A stretch of DNA of 64,000 nt from the NCBI GenBank assembly GCA_963556695.1, contig CAUWAG010000018.1, forward strand, positions 4,216,001-4,280,000. The letters run 5' to 3'. This stretch comes from Anthostomella pinea. Its lineage: Eukaryota; Ascomycota; Sordariomycetes; Xylariales; Xylariaceae. Positions 1 through 8,871 of this stretch are shown one piece after another (within the stretch, counting starts at the first letter, position 1; every line of letters begins with the position of its first letter). The notes beneath the pieces are model-generated. The model worked only from the letters and a program-made list of their open reading frames with translations. It made no database searches and was not told the origin of the DNA. The translations under genes were made by a program, and so were the position numbers.

Positions 1-131
1 AACGAGAGCCAAGGCTTCCGAGATTAAGTTAGGCAAATGATAAGCCGCCTTTACATGAGTCTCTTCGAGGAGAGCACCTACTGAGTTGGATGGGGAAGGA
101 GAAGGGTCTTCCAAAGGTCCGCGCGGCGCTT

Positions 132-223
132 GGCCGTATGGCGCAATGGTCAAATGCGCCTGGTTGTGTTCTCGTTTGTGCGGTGGGCGACGAGAACAAG
201 TGGGTTCGAATCCTGCTATGGCC
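132..223 (+). tRNA. tRNA-like pol III element (probable tRNA pseudogene)
   Basis: A 7-bp acceptor-type stem (132-138 with 217-223, one G-T pair), a D-arm-like 4-bp stem (141-144 with 156-159) and a T-arm with the loop TTCGAAT (205-211) are visible. Both internal promoter boxes are present: the A box around 139-149 and the B box GGTTCGAATCC at 203-213. The middle does not fold as a normal anticodon arm: an 8-bp hairpin (167-174 with 191-198) occupies the place of the anticodon arm and leaves no room for a variable loop. A GTT anticodon (Asn) can be forced only with a mismatched stem. A T5 run at about 337-341 could end a transcript of about 210 nt. A pseudo-tRNA or the head of a tRNA-derived retroposon fits better than a working tRNA. 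Confidence 0.35.
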
Positions 224-504
224 CCCTTCTGACCCGGCTTGTGCGAGTCAACAACCAGCACACGACAGTGGAGAGGCCCCTTATCGCAGAGCCTGATAAC
301 TAAATAGCTTGTCTCTATAATACCCATTCCTGCGAGATTTTTCCTCTTATGGTTTTCCTCGCCAGCAGATAACAAACACCTATTTCACCCATCAATGCGA
401 CATATATCGAACGGCTACTGGAACGATGTGTACACCAGAGGACTGAGGTTTACTGGGTCGCTTTGTCACTGGACAGGAGGTTTTTCTGACAGAATCGTGT
501 TTGG

Positions 505-692
505 GTATTGACTAAAACCATCTGGTCACTCTAGGTTGGTACCGCTACAGCGAGAATAGGCTCGTGCGCGGATCTGAATGTATCTAGACTGACACCTCTA
601 CAACCTTGCGATGCAATGGCCCTGGGAGGCGTGGTTTGCCCTATGGAGGGACTGCACCCACGATAAATACAATCAATCTGTTGGATCCATGC
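505..692 (+). mobile_element. Short retroposon (SINE-like), copy 1
   Basis: This stretch matches the element at 3502-3709 read on the opposite strand. The clearest shared block runs over about 590-680 (for example TGCGATGCA and GGGAGGCGTGG, then the end motif ACGATAAATACAATC) and corresponds to ACGTTAAATACAAAAC in copy 2. The 5' half also aligns (GGTACCGC, GGCTCGTG, GCGG, CTGA, TGTA). No clear flanking target duplication is seen for this copy, so its ends are approximate and it is probably older than copy 2. Confidence 0.55.
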
Positions 693-882
693 GATTCCAG
701 ACTGCAAACCATCTATACCAGGACCCACATGTATGATTAGATAAGATAAGATAGTGGATTGAGAGGGCACTTGGCCAGACCTTCGAGTCCAGCTAGATTC
801 CTCTCAATCCAACCATCAGCAACATCATGACCTTGACCCCATACTCGAGTATTATGATTGATCGTTCAAGCCTGTTCCAACA

Positions 883-909
883 CAATCAATCAATCAATCA
901 ATCAATCAA
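883..909. repeat. (AATC)n tetranucleotide microsatellite
   Basis: About six AATC units in a row. The 3' end of the minus-strand gene at 898-1821 runs into this repeat, so its final residues and stop codon are built from repeat units. Confidence 0.9.
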
Positions 910-1821
910 GTCCGCGCGGCGCTTAATACGAAGCAGGGAGTTTTCACGACAGAACTTGATCAAACCAAGGGCGTGACGTTCTGGGGAAAACGAGGATGGA
1001 TGATCTTCATGCACCAATATATCCCGGAGATGAAGGCGTGTGCTGGCTGGAATGGAGCGGAGGAAATGGATGACGGCGGCAATGGCTGAGAAGCGAACTT
1101 TGGATTTGTAGGATTCCCATGGCAGGGTTCGGAATACCCAATCGTGGGATGTTAACCCAACAATGTCATCAACACCGGAAGATCCATGTTTTGTGGGGAT
1201 GTCCCAGCACTCAGGGATGCCAGAGAGGAGCTTCTCGAGCTGAGGCTTCGTGGGGAAAGGCTTGTCCGTTCGACGACCCTCCATCCTTGCCTGTGCGTAG
1301 TCGGCATCAGAGATGCGGGAAATAATGAGACGAAGCAGGTAGTCATAGGCCTCATCCTGCTGTCGCGCGGCCGTACCCATTCTAGCCGGCAAATCGCCCT
1401 CTGGGGGAGCGCTGGACAGAAGGTGCAGGAACTCTGGCTCTCGGCAGCCGGGATACCTATTAAGAACCATATTGCTAATTTCGCGAGTGATGAGGGATCT
1501 TAACTGGTCATAGATAAGATCAATCTTGTACCTCGCAACCTCGGCCCTAAAGGAATCGAAACGGCGTGCTCTACGAAACAAATCGTGAGAGAAAAGGGTG
1601 GTGAAAGTGACGGTGTTGAGGCGGAGAGCCAGGCCCTTCATCTCTTGACCGATCTGCCTGCATGTATACATGAGGGCGAGGTTTATGGATGATCCATCCG
1701 TGTTCGTTAGCCTGTTTGAGGGGAAGTCGTAGATGTAGCCTCCCGCGGCGCTGACATAGTGCTTGTAGACCATGTCCCGCAGTTCTCTGGGGAGAGCAGC
1801 GAAGCATGCGCTAGAAGCCAT
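898..1821 (-). CDS. 2EXR/F-box-like fungal protein
   Basis: Single-exon gene for 307 residues. The start is taken at the ATG beginning MASSACFAALPREL; reading further upstream is possible only from a GTG. The N-terminal LPRELRDMVYKHY stretch is the usual opening of fungal 2EXR/F-box-like proteins, which form large lineage-expanded families of mostly unknown function and may act as substrate adaptors for ubiquitin ligases (family knowledge, not shown here). The rest is helical and charged with no catalytic motif, ending in a basic segment (LLRIKRRADLID). The last codons and the TGA lie inside the AATC microsatellite. No neighbour shares its strand closely, so it is probably transcribed alone. 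Confidence 0.75.
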   Translation of the reverse strand: MASSACFAALPRELRDMVYKHYVSAAGGYIYDFPSNRLTNTDGSSINLALMYTCRQIGQEMKGLALRLNTVTFTTLFSHDLFRRARRFDSFRAEVARYKIDLIYDQLRSLITREISNMVLNRYPGCREPEFLHLLSSAPPEGDLPARMGTAARQQDEAYDYLLRLIISRISDADYAQARMEGRRTDKPFPTKPQLEKLLSGIPECWDIPTKHGSSGVDDIVGLTSHDWVFRTLPWESYKSKVRFSAIAAVIHFLRSIPASTRLHLRDILVHEDHPSSFSPERHALGLIKFCRENSLLRIKRRADLID

Positions 1822-2239
1822 GTCGAGTGCTTGCACGGTGCTTTAGTCAGGGGCGTTGTGTCGACGAGAGCAAAGACCCAGTTGGTTGCCCATATATGTG
1901 GTGTTAGGTAAGTTTCGCAAGGAGCACTTTAGGTGGTCTCGTACTTCAGTCGCCTGAGATGATGTTGGGAAGATTGTGTGTGGTTCGTGGATAAAATTGT
2001 TGCACGATTTCCGTGCGAGGATCCGTCTTTATATAGGACTTGTGTGAGGGAGAAAGCAGGTGAATGTTTCGCTGAAGACATATTGGCGTTGAAGTTGAGG
2101 GAGAAAATGAATAAGGTTCAGCCATGAGCCAGCCACCAAAGAAAACGAAAATTAGTTAATTTGCTCAAGGTTACGGCAGAGCCTGAATTGGTTCCAGATC
2201 AATACCATCTCTCAATCTGCTAAGGTGGGAACATAAAGT
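1822..2239. other. Intergenic, promoter side of the 2EXR gene
   Basis: Upstream of the minus-strand gene starting at 1821. No open frame with coding character and no repeat beyond short AT-rich tracts was seen. Confidence 0.6.
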
Positions 2240-2455
2240 TACACTGAACCCTCATAAGTCTCCGTACACCTCCCGTCCAGGAAATAACGATAAGTTTATC
2301 AAATCGGAATAAGCACCACGTAATAAGCGATGCAAAGAACATATCAAGCCAGAGCTGCTTATTCCTGTATGTTTATTCTAATATTTCCAACTATCCTACT
2401 GGTAATGGAGTCTTGCCAACATGGCACGCACACAGACTTCTGAGGGCTGAGTGTA
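2240..2455. mobile_element. Palindromic MITE, copy A
   Basis: Starts TA|CACTGAACCCTCATAAGTC and ends with an imperfect inverted copy (GACTTCTGAGGGCTGAGTG|TA). TA at both ends fits a Tc1/mariner-type target duplication. Inside are the family hallmarks GGAATAAGCAC near the left and GCTTATTCC near the right, so most of the element can fold on itself. There is no coding capacity. Four more copies lie in this window. Confidence 0.8.
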
Positions 2456-2559
2456 GCAATCTTTTTGTTAATGTTCCCTTTAAGCCCTGCGATCTATTTT
2501 TGTTCTTCAAGCGTCGCATTTGGCCTCGCGGTTGTAAACCTTTATTCCTTGCTTCTTAT

Positions 2560-2790
2560 AGCGTTTCGACTTTTCCGTCAGACTCTTTGTTGGTTTTTTC
2601 GAGTTTACTAATTTGGTCGAGCGCAGAGGCGCGTTGTTCTGTGAGGTCCTTGGTCTCTTCCTTAAGCAGGGCGATCATCTCGCGCTGGTGTGTATCGCTG
2701 CCTCCTTCTTCCGCTGTTTGCTCTAGCTTCCCGATAACGTCAGATTCCCTGTTGGCGGTCTCGAGTTATCCAATCCGCTCGAGCGCGGAG
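2560..2790 (-). pseudogene. Coiled-coil protein fragment
   Basis: The minus strand encodes about 75 residues rich in Glu, Lys, Gln and Leu in a heptad-like pattern (segments EETKDLTEQRASALDQI and SKLEKTNKESDGK). The frame is closed by stops at both ends and no start or convincing splice sites extend it. It looks like a leftover piece of a longer coiled-coil gene, next to the MITE at 2240-2455. Function is unknown. Confidence 0.35.
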
Positions 2791-2863
2791 TTGCGACGCC
2801 TCCAAGCTGCAGTACATGTACCGCCGCTCGTTGGCCGCCAGCTGGGCATGCTAACCAGGCGAG

Positions 2864-3143
2864 TTGCCCGCCGATGAGTGCATCGAGGACATCTTCTCGG
2901 GCGGCAGCGGCTGGCGCGAGAAGTATCGCGGGACCAGCGGCGGCTCGGGACGCAAATGTCTCGGGGATCGCATGACGCTACCGCCTCTTTGGACAACAAC
3001 ATTAGCAGCGGAAGCGGTGACGAAGCCTTCGTGGGCGGAAAATTCAAAACACTACTGCCCAGTGACATGCGGCGCATGTGTACCCATCAGCGCTCGTGCA
3101 GCAAGCGCCAATGATAGGAGCACGAGAACACTAACTTGTAAGT
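2864..3143 (+). pseudogene. Cys-rich CPVTCG-type domain fragment
   Basis: The plus frame encodes a segment with the spacing WREKY ... GRKC ... CPVTCGAC, which resembles the small ShK-like cysteine domains found in some fungal, algal and animal extracellular proteins. The usual second half-cystine region is poorly preserved and there is no signal peptide or clear start, so it reads as a domain remnant. A GTAAGT follows directly at about 3139 and could once have been a splice donor. Confidence 0.35.
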
Positions 3144-3330
3144 AACAGTGTTGGGCGGTGGGTTGTTGTAATGTGTAGTAGGTACCTACTTTGCACAGAT
3201 AACTTAACCCCTATGTCTCGCTGGCAATATACAAATCTAGTTAACCTCCAGTATATCGGGCTTTCTATCTGGCAATATCATCTTGTCTAACCGTAGGCAC
3301 GCCAGCCGGGACTGGTAAGGCCGATTTTCT

Positions 3331-3982
3331 TTAGTCAGAATCATAGTCAGGCCTCTTAGGAAAGCACCGAATAATGCCGTCAATCTTCTTGAAGCCACAG
3401 TAACCCTTGTTCTTGCCCTTGCCCATATAGCACTCTCGCGAAAACCCGTTTTGAAACTCGCAATGGTTATCGTCTATGCATTTCTTTTTTTAGAACTCCA
3501 GTTTGTTTGTTTGTTTGTTTGTTTTGTATTTAACGTGGGGGGTAGCTCCTCAGTAGTGCAGACCACGCCTCCCAGAGCCTCTGCATCGCAGGGTTGTGGA
3601 GGTCTCAAGAAAATAAGTACAGTCAGTCCCGCTCACGGGCCCATCCCCGTTGTTGCGGCGGTATGACCTTGGGGTCATCCATCTGGTCCTTCAAGAACAG
3701 CTATCTATCTTTTAGAACTCCAGATTAGCTAGCTAGCCTTGGGGCGTGTTGCCGACATTGAAACCCATCAAACCAAACCCTGTAACTTACACCTATCTCG
3801 TCAAGTTCTAAGATGGCCTGTTCAACAACCGAGCTTATAGACCCTTCGTCGTCGGAGTCGTCACTCTGTTCGCCGAGGTCGCGGAGAAGATTGGGATCTG
3901 ATGCCGATCGTTCGCGGGGGGTTTGCCTGGCGGCAGCGTAGCCGGCCAGCGCGGCGAGGGTGAGGAGTTGCGATAGCTACAT
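3331..3982 (-). pseudogene. Small cysteine-rich secreted protein, stop at codon 2, retroposon in intron
   Basis: Two exons can be read on the minus strand: 3982-3791 and 3483-3331. Exon 1 gives a hydrophobic signal-peptide-like start (LSQLLTLAALAGYAAA) followed by an acidic stretch (EQSDDSDDEG) and ends at a strong GTAAGT donor. Exon 2 follows an AAAAAG acceptor in the same phase and supplies five cysteines (KCIDDNHCEF, SRECYMG, GYCGF, IIRCF) before the stop. The joined product would be about 114 residues. Codon 2 is TAG where a single C-to-T change from CAG would restore a normal secreted start; CpA-to-TpA is the change made by fungal RIP, but one change proves nothing. The intron is 307 bp because a 208-bp retroposon plus a 14-bp target duplication sits in it; without them it would be about 85 bp. 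Small size, secretion and cysteines fit an effector-like protein; that role is inference. Confidence 0.5.
3502..3709 (-). mobile_element. Short retroposon (SINE-like), copy 2
   Basis: A 208-bp insertion flanked by a perfect 14-bp direct repeat TTTTAGAACTCCAG (3488-3501 and 3710-3723). Read on the minus strand it ends in a CAAA-repeat tail next to the repeat, as expected for a retroposon copied by target-primed reverse transcription. It has no coding capacity and I could not find a good B box, so its promoter type is unknown. Related to 505-692. Confidence 0.75.
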
Positions 3983-4795
3983 GTTGGTTGGTTAGTTGTA
4001 CTTTCGGGTGGAAGGGGCCCAAGAGATGTCGCATCAGGTAATTTAATTTATTATCTTATTCACATACATTGTTACCTTACTCGCCACCCATCCCAGCATC
4101 GGTGTGCCTAGCCTCGACACCGTCTTCGACGATAACAATTTAGCAGTTTCGACCGAGTTGACTTGAGAGATCAGGACTTTCGATTCAATACATAGTCCCA
4201 AGGTTTGACTTCGGTACCCCATGGGGACTTGGTAGAAATTCCTACCTTGCTAGTTTATCTGGGGGAAAATCCTAATGCTTTCTCCGGAACCGAAGATAGA
4301 ATCTCTCCCATGGAGTCCCACAGAAAAAATCGGCGCGGATCTGCCGCTCTTTAGTTGTCTTTCCGGTGTTGCACAACTTAACGTGAATGCGACCATTTAC
4401 AAGTGTCTATTGCTTCGCTTTCCTCTTTTAAGTTTGGAAAGTGCTTTGAAATCTCCTAGGTTGGGGATTTCTTTACCTAAGATAACAAGACGGTGGAGTG
4501 TCACTGCGCTAGGCCTATATCTTATGTAAATACATATCCCTGTATCCATAGCTGCTATGCATCTGCTGTTATGCATCTATCCGAAGCCGATAATGGAGTG
4601 GATCGTGGCATTACATTTCCTTGATGCTCGGCTTGCTTCCGCTGTATTCAACGAGAACATCACTCCACCAACCAATAGAGGAGCAAAGCCCATCAAGCCC
4701 AGGGCAAACGATGTCGCCACACCTCTACCTCTAGGGCCTGATGCTTACCGACCGCCTGCCTCGGTAGCGCTCCTGAGAACCACACCGTCGCGAAA
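3983..4795. other. Intergenic 3983-4795
   Basis: AT-rich in the first half. Open frames here lack coding character. The last 200 bp are probably the promoter and 5' leader of the RING/TRAF gene starting at 4796. Confidence 0.5.
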
Positions 4796-6076
4796 ATGCC
4801 ACCACCCAATACTCCAGAGGAAGGACTGGTCGCGACGACCACCCTAGCCCTCCGACCTTTCGTCCGCGGGGAGCCAGCGTCCTCGGCAGTCGACCTCCGA
4901 GCGCTCGAGTACGAAGGCATTGTCGACGAGAACCTCATATGCCCGATATGCCGCGTTGCGTTTGTGGCGCCAATCATAACGGCATGCGACCATGTCTTCT
5001 GCCACAAGTGTATCGTCCAGGCCCACGCCTTGAATCCTGTCTGCCCCGTCGACCGCCTTCCGCTGAAGCTAGCTTCCGAGACACAAACCGCGCCCAAGAT
5101 CGTCCACAATCAGCTTGATAACCTCATGGTCAGGTGCCCCAATAAGTCGCGTGGATGCAGCCTCGTAGTTGCGAGGTCCTTGGTGGACAACCATGTCATT
5201 CGATATTGCGACAAAACACTCATACCTTGTCCTCACCCATCTTGCGAGCAGTCCGTTGCTCGCAAGGATTCAGGGAAAGGTTGTCTACATTACGATGCCA
5301 AGTGCGAGTACTGCGAGCAGGTACATCAGAAGGCGGACTTGAAGGATCACCAGGACAGCCAATGTCGAAACAGAAAGAAGAACTGTGGCCTATGCAAAGT
5401 TGAAGTCGTCCGACACAAGCAAGATGAGCATATGAAGGAATGCCCCGAAGCGGAAACGCCATGTCGCTTTGCACCATTTGGCTGTACACGCCAGATGAGT
5501 CGGAAACATCTGGAAGTTCACGCACGAGCTTGCGAATACAGGGTCGTAGGCCCTATGGGTGAGCAACTGGCCGAACTGCGAGCGGAACTTGGGGTCCTCC
5601 AGGAGAAAGACCGCCTAAAGGATCGGCGGATTAAGTTCCTTGAGAACAAGGGGTTTCCAATGCCTTCGACGAGCTCTACCGACACAATGGGAGATATGAG
5701 CCTCTCCGAGACACCAGCCAACACAGAAAATGCCCCTTACGAATCCCGAGATCAATACTTTCTGTCTCTCTTCGAAACAATGGAGTCGAAAGTCGAACGA
5801 CTGTCCTCTGCTCTTAATGAGGTGGAGGGTCGGCATTCGATGATGCTGTTCAACGAGACACTGCCGATTAAAGATCAGCTCACCGAAATTCGCAGCACTA
5901 TGGGTGTTCTGGGGATGCACGTGCGATGGTTGATGAACTTTCGGCTACAGGAACGCGGAAGAGTTGGAACAGGCTCTCCCAACGTTCCTGGTTCTTTGAC
6001 GCAAGAGAACAGTAATGGCTCAAGTCTGCCCCGCCGTTTAAGCGATACCTTACGAGAGAATCCACCGCGCTTATGA
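4796..6076 (+). CDS. RING and TRAF-type zinc finger protein (probable E3 ubiquitin ligase)
   Basis: Intronless gene for 426 residues, starting at an ATG in the context AAAATGCC. A RING finger occupies residues 49-86: C49-x2-C52, C64-x-H66, C69-x2-C72 and C83-x2-D86. The last ligand is Asp rather than Cys (CPVD), as in TRAF6-like RINGs, so it should still bind zinc. It is followed by TRAF-type Cys/His fingers at about 110-245 (MVRCPNKSRGC, HYDAKCEYC, CRFAPFGC) and a coiled coil at about 250-285 (EQLAELRAELGVLQEKDRLKD). There is no TRAF/MATH domain visible at the C-terminus, which is instead helical and then Ser-rich. The likely role is ubiquitin transfer in the cytoplasm with the coiled coil giving oligomers; the substrate is unknown. 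Confidence 0.85.
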   Translation: MPPPNTPEEGLVATTTLALRPFVRGEPASSAVDLRALEYEGIVDENLICPICRVAFVAPIITACDHVFCHKCIVQAHALNPVCPVDRLPLKLASETQTAPKIVHNQLDNLMVRCPNKSRGCSLVVARSLVDNHVIRYCDKTLIPCPHPSCEQSVARKDSGKGCLHYDAKCEYCEQVHQKADLKDHQDSQCRNRKKNCGLCKVEVVRHKQDEHMKECPEAETPCRFAPFGCTRQMSRKHLEVHARACEYRVVGPMGEQLAELRAELGVLQEKDRLKDRRIKFLENKGFPMPSTSSTDTMGDMSLSETPANTENAPYESRDQYFLSLFETMESKVERLSSALNEVEGRHSMMLFNETLPIKDQLTEIRSTMGVLGMHVRWLMNFRLQERGRVGTGSPNVPGSLTQENSNGSSLPRRLSDTLRENPPRL

Positions 6077-6786
6077 TTGAGGACCACATTCTAGAAACCG
6101 CTCAGCCTCGGAGAGCAACATTTCAGCTTGCCGACCACGTTTGTTTGGTGATACATACGTATACGGTCGTATGCAAAAGCATGAATTAATCCGGGACCGC
6201 TCTGGGTATGACGACTTCGCGCAGAATCTCATTCGACCGTTCGAAGTTGTACGGCTTTCCGAGTCGAGCATCTACGCTATCCAGAGGGCGGACGCCCATA
6301 CGACCCTTTCTGGTTATGGGAAGCTCACTACAGCGCCCCTCCTGAATCGACACCTCTTACGCATCTGCACAATGGAGTACTTAGGAACGAGTTCGCCAGG
6401 GTCGGATACCATATGCTCCATGTTTTCTGGTACTGCCCTTTCACTACTGTGGCTGCTTGAACGCGTATGCACACCGCTACGACCTTTTCCTGCAAAGCCG
6501 GTTAGAAGTCCCAGACTCGTAAGGCCTTATTAAGGAAGCACGTTGGGTACCAACGAGGACCCCCTCAACTCCCCTTATCCATTCACTGCTTGCCATGGCG
6601 GGTAGTGGTGTCATAACTCTACAGCCTTGCTGCAATTGGATATCGGCATGAGAGTAGGGGGCTGTGAAGGGCCTGGGTTCGGCAAGAAGAGGAGTCTGAC
6701 TGCTACCCCTTGACATACAATGAGGCTATTTCCCGCTTCCGAGATATATTATCTCAAGCAATACATATCTGAGCAATCTTGAAAAC
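6077..6786. other. Convergent intergenic 6077-6786
   Basis: Lies between the 3' ends of the RING/TRAF gene (+) and the deaminase-like gene (-). A 130-codon plus-strand frame at 6141-6533 has no recognisable domain and is most easily explained as untranslated or random. Confidence 0.5.
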
Positions 6787-8871
6787 TCATCCTTCATGGC
6801 GAGCGACCAACGGCCGCGTCGATATTCGAACCACAGTTCCCCGAGCAGCGATATAGATACACCCATCCCCATCCGTCCCATGAGATACATCGCCTTCCAG
6901 TGCCTCTACATAGACAAAGGCAACCTTCGCTTCTTCTTGTAGCGTAGTTATCTCTTGGTCAGTGAGTCTTTCCACTTCGCAGTGGATCCTCTTCTGATGG
7001 ACGTTCGGCATCTTCGCATCTGGGCTACCAGCATACTCTACTTGGATTTCCAAGGCCCCTACCAACTGAAGAGGTGAGGACTCTCCGCGTATGAGCTCAT
7101 GGAATGCGGTCATAGCCTGGTCGTGTGTCGGGTTGCTCGAGAGGGGTCTCCCGGACGAAGAGAGGTCTGAAGTATTCGACAACGCGGTATTGTTGTCGGC
7201 TTCCACTGCAGCAGCAGAAACCTCTGGGCTTCCTGCGGTTCCCTTCTCCGAAGTCTCATATAACTGCTTCTCTTCCGCACAGGGGAGCTTGGTGCCCCCT
7301 GTGTCATTCGTAGCAGGAGTTCCCTTTTCCTCATCCATACCGGGGACCGTTTCGGATGTGACCATATCCGGTAGAGTCGAGTTCGACCAGCGTCGCGTGG
7401 AGACGGTACTCTCATTCGGGTCAGGATAATTGGTCTTCTTTCGTCTTTCTGAGAAACTTCTCAGACTCTCTTCTACTTGGTTCCTGAGTCGAAGGTTGAA
7501 ATTCGCCCATATTCCATCGAACTGAGGCCCCGGAAGCAGTGGCAGCCGCCATCCAGGATACAGTCTTCCATGCGATCTTGGCATGTATATCTTGCCGTAC
7601 GAAAGGATGAAAGCATTGCATAACCAGCAAGCGTCCTTGCTTGAGCAGACGACACGAGGTCGCAGCTGAGTGTCGCTCTTCTTCAGCTCAAGGTAATAAA
7701 TGAGCTGGACCTCGGCGTGGATCTTGCCTTCCCTCAAAGTGCGCTGTGTTTGAGCTGCGATTCGTTTGTTCGCATGTTCTTCTGTCGTTCCCATAAGGCC
7801 ACAGATACGCGACAGGTCCTTCTGGTCGGGTCTCAAGCCCCAAAGTTGTGACACTATGGATTGAAGACTCGACCGGTGATCCCCGATCAATACTCTGTCG
7901 AATGACTCCTTCGGCAATTCTACCAGGTGTATGCTCATTGCTCGAGCCGCCGGAAACTTCTTTGCCGTGCGATACAATACTCTGGCAGCTTCGCGATACC
8001 GTGCTACCTTCTTGATGGTGTTCCTGAGGTTGTGCCTCGAGGATGGGACCATTACGGCGTTGGGTATCAGATCGAGAAGTGCGCCAATACTGCCCACCCG
8101 TCGAAGCGCGTGAATGCTGTCCACGAGCTCTTCCAATTCTCGGTGTGTTTGATGCTTAGACCATGAATCGAAGAGGTTCACGACCTCCTTGGCCTTGCCC
8201 ACAAAGGAGACCGCATCGGAAATGCACAGATCGTCTCTCAGATCATCCTTCTTGATCTGCTTGAGATGCGCTATTGCTATCTGGAGAGCTTCTGAGATAG
8301 ATTGCTTCTTTTGGTTGTGGTAGTTCTGGGAAAGGCGAAGGCGGCATAGTATACGAACTGAACGCATGGATACAATGGCCTTGAAAACCTCCCCCTCGAC
8401 ATCGGCTGAATTGTCTGATCGCCGGGTCAGTCTAGACCACCATGGCAGCATAGAAGGATACAGGGTTTCCATACCATCCGCATTACTGACGAGAGAGAAG
8501 ATACCCTCAAAACCCTTCTTCAACTCTTGAAGTATGTGTTCCCCATCATCTGGAGAGGCCTTGTTCACGGCAATCAGCACGCTCAAGTGCCCAGCCTTCG
8601 GAGCCTCCTCGATGCCAATGGCAGGGATATGATGTGGACCGTCGCTGATAGATGACAGGAAAGCTAGCGAACTGGCGAGTAGACGCTCCCTTTCGAAAGG
8701 CAGACTGTAACCATTCGCGATGCTTCCTGTAGTAGATACCTCGAGGTTGGACGACGGCTGAACTGGCACAGCCCTTGGCGATGCTCCGGTGGCGTGTATG
8801 AAATGCAGAGCGGCGATACTTTCAGCACATGTGATGTAAGGGACAGATGAATTAACGTTATTAGGTGCCAT
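6787..8871 (-). CDS. OTT_1508-like fungal deaminase family protein
   Basis: Intronless gene for 694 residues. The deaminase signature is at the centre: HAE at 385-387 (GKIHAEVQLIYYLE) and Cys415-x2-Cys418 (KDACWLCNAFIL), the His/Cys/Cys zinc ligands and catalytic Glu of the cytidine-deaminase fold. The spacing and the following SHGRLYPGW match what I remember of the fungal OTT_1508-like deaminase family (Pfam PF14441). The first 370 residues are helical and lack a known domain; the C-terminal third is low-complexity, Ser/Thr/Glu-rich, followed by an acidic end. Family relatives are thought to act on nucleic acids or nucleotides, but no substrate is established for the fungal ones. All key residues are intact, so it is probably active. 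It stands upstream of the NRPS cluster on the same strand as the first P450, but nothing ties it to that cluster. Confidence 0.8.
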   Translation of the reverse strand: MAPNNVNSSVPYITCAESIAALHFIHATGASPRAVPVQPSSNLEVSTTGSIANGYSLPFERERLLASSLAFLSSISDGPHHIPAIGIEEAPKAGHLSVLIAVNKASPDDGEHILQELKKGFEGIFSLVSNADGMETLYPSMLPWWSRLTRRSDNSADVEGEVFKAIVSMRSVRILCRLRLSQNYHNQKKQSISEALQIAIAHLKQIKKDDLRDDLCISDAVSFVGKAKEVVNLFDSWSKHQTHRELEELVDSIHALRRVGSIGALLDLIPNAVMVPSSRHNLRNTIKKVARYREAARVLYRTAKKFPAARAMSIHLVELPKESFDRVLIGDHRSSLQSIVSQLWGLRPDQKDLSRICGLMGTTEEHANKRIAAQTQRTLREGKIHAEVQLIYYLELKKSDTQLRPRVVCSSKDACWLCNAFILSYGKIYMPRSHGRLYPGWRLPLLPGPQFDGIWANFNLRLRNQVEESLRSFSERRKKTNYPDPNESTVSTRRWSNSTLPDMVTSETVPGMDEEKGTPATNDTGGTKLPCAEEKQLYETSEKGTAGSPEVSAAAVEADNNTALSNTSDLSSSGRPLSSNPTHDQAMTAFHELIRGESSPLQLVGALEIQVEYAGSPDAKMPNVHQKRIHCEVERLTDQEITTLQEEAKVAFVYVEALEGDVSHGTDGDGCIYIAARGTVVRISTRPLVARHEG

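Noticed and set aside
161..199. Reading the 132-223 element as tRNA-Asn(GTT) with an intron
   Set aside because: It needs a mismatched anticodon stem and leaves no variable loop.
2413..2877. 154-codon plus-strand frame
   Set aside because: It runs through the end of a MITE and opposite the coiled-coil remnant; composition is not protein-like.
6141..6533. 130-codon frame after the RING/TRAF gene
   Set aside because: No recognisable motif and it sits in the convergent 3' region.
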